Positions 9,657-10,273 of a stretch of 10,273 nt of DNA are shown here, piece by piece; positions within the stretch are counted from its first letter, which is position 1; the number at the start of each line of letters is the position of its first letter. Both the position numbers and the translations under genes were made by a program. The stretch comes from Phoronis ovalis (taxonomy: Eukaryota; Phoronida; Phoronidae). Location of the stretch: positions 1-10,273 of the forward strand of contig JAOXYB010065678.1 in NCBI GenBank assembly GCA_028565635.1, in the 5' to 3' direction. The notes beneath the pieces are model-generated. The model saw only the letters and a program-made list of their open reading frames with translations, was not told the origin of the DNA and made no database searches.

Positions 9657-10180
9657 TAGTCCTGGTTCATGACGTTCTGCACTGGCTCTTGATAATCTGA
9701 CTTGTGAGCTGTGCAAACAGTCGTGGAATCTTACATAGCCAATTACAGTGAAAGTGCCAAATCTTCGAAATGTATGTAATTCCTACCAAATGAGTTCATA
9801 TATACATCACTGTCCAGATACTCTCCTCATTATCCAACCTCAACTTCCACAACTCCTATCATTCTGAACTCCTGAATGCAGTTTTTACCATGCAGTAAGC
9901 ATGTCTTGCCCTAGGCCTCACACACCAACCAAGTTTATTGGCAAGTACCCCATCCCTCTGGGTCCAGAATAGCAAGTGGTCATAGGAGTAGTGGGAGTTG
10001 AAGTTGGATAATCAGAGAGTATCTGCGCGGTGATATATGAACTCATGTGGCTGGAATTACATAGATTTCCAAGTTTGAACACTTTCACTGTAATTGACTA
10101 TGTAAGATTCCAGGACTGTTAGTACAACTCACAAGTCAGATTAACAAGAGCTAGTGCAGAACGTCATAAAACCAGGACTA
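9657..10180. mobile_element. Second long imperfect inverted repeat, foldback/MITE-like
   Basis: Left arm about 9657-9859 and right arm about 9981-10180 are reverse complements with moderate divergence. Blocks shared include tagtcctggtt, gacgttctgcact, taatctgacttgtgag, ggaatcttacatag, caattacagtgaaagtg and cagatactctc. The spacer (9860-9980) is about 120 bases and unrelated to the arms as far as I can see. It abuts the previous inverted repeat almost directly but has different arm sequence, so the two are separate insertions or two halves of a composite element. No coding capacity. Confidence 0.75.
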
Positions 10181-10200
10181 AGTAGGGCTGAAAGGGTCTT

Positions 10201-10273
10201 TTACAAAACTCCGTGACCGGAAAAGGGAAATATCGCATATAAGAGCGAGAGTTCCGGTCACGGAGTTTTGTAA
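10201..10273. mobile_element. Perfect 22-bp inverted repeat at the right edge
   Basis: The 22 bases at 10201-10222 (beginning ttacaaaactccgtgaccgg) are matched exactly in reverse complement at 10252-10273, with a 29-base spacer. The arms are much better preserved than the older inverted repeats to the left, pointing to a recent insertion or to selection on the stem. The match runs to the last base of the window, so the stem may be longer. It could be a very short MITE or one end of a larger transposon. It is not near either gene. Confidence 0.7.

Noticed and set aside
8957-10180. CRISPR array
   Set aside because: The repeats are inverted pairs, not evenly spaced direct repeats with unique spacers, and the genome is animal.
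10201-10273. Bacterial-type rho-independent terminator
   Set aside because: The stem is long and perfect, but the host is clearly a eukaryote, and the 29-base loop with AT-rich stem ends does not fit a terminator.

Overview
The window is nuclear DNA from an animal, most likely a marine or other basal invertebrate. It is AT-rich, and the two genes are split by ordinary GT-AG introns of about 170 to 830 bases. Their products are clearly animal-type: a steroid 5-alpha-reductase and the nucleoporin ALADIN. The species or phylum cannot be fixed from the sequence alone. No bacterial, viral or CRISPR-type system is visible.

Layout. Bases 1-504 are non-coding and hold the edge of a roughly 29-bp tandem repeat and a block of G-rich and C-rich tracts. 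Bases 505-2142 (+) carry the last four coding exons of a steroid 5-alpha-reductase of the SRD5A1/2 type; the first exon is outside the window to the left. Bases 2143-2975 separate the two convergent genes. This gap contains a diverged tandem duplication that copied the 3' end of the reductase gene's flank together with the last exon and 3' flank of the neighbouring gene. Bases 2976-8764 (-) hold a complete 13-exon AAAS gene coding for ALADIN (507 residues, start to stop). Bases 8765-10273 are the 5' flank of AAAS: a 59-bp duplication with TATA-like boxes, several short hairpins, then two long imperfect inverted repeats (each about 0.5 kb) and a perfect 22-bp inverted repeat at the right edge. 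The inverted repeats look like foldback or MITE-type elements without coding capacity.

The two genes do not share a pathway. One product reduces 3-oxo-delta-4 steroids in the endoplasmic reticulum; the other is a structural WD-repeat protein of the nuclear pore. Their relation here is positional (tail to tail), and the tandem duplication has rearranged the region where both transcripts should end.

All exon boundaries were worked out by hand from splice sites, reading phase and recalled similarity to the vertebrate proteins. Every exon keeps the reading frame across its junctions, which makes the AAAS model in particular very secure. I found no convincing new biological system. The most notable items are the duplicated 3' splice site in SRD5A, the duplicated AAAS terminal exon, and the cluster of foldback repeats.
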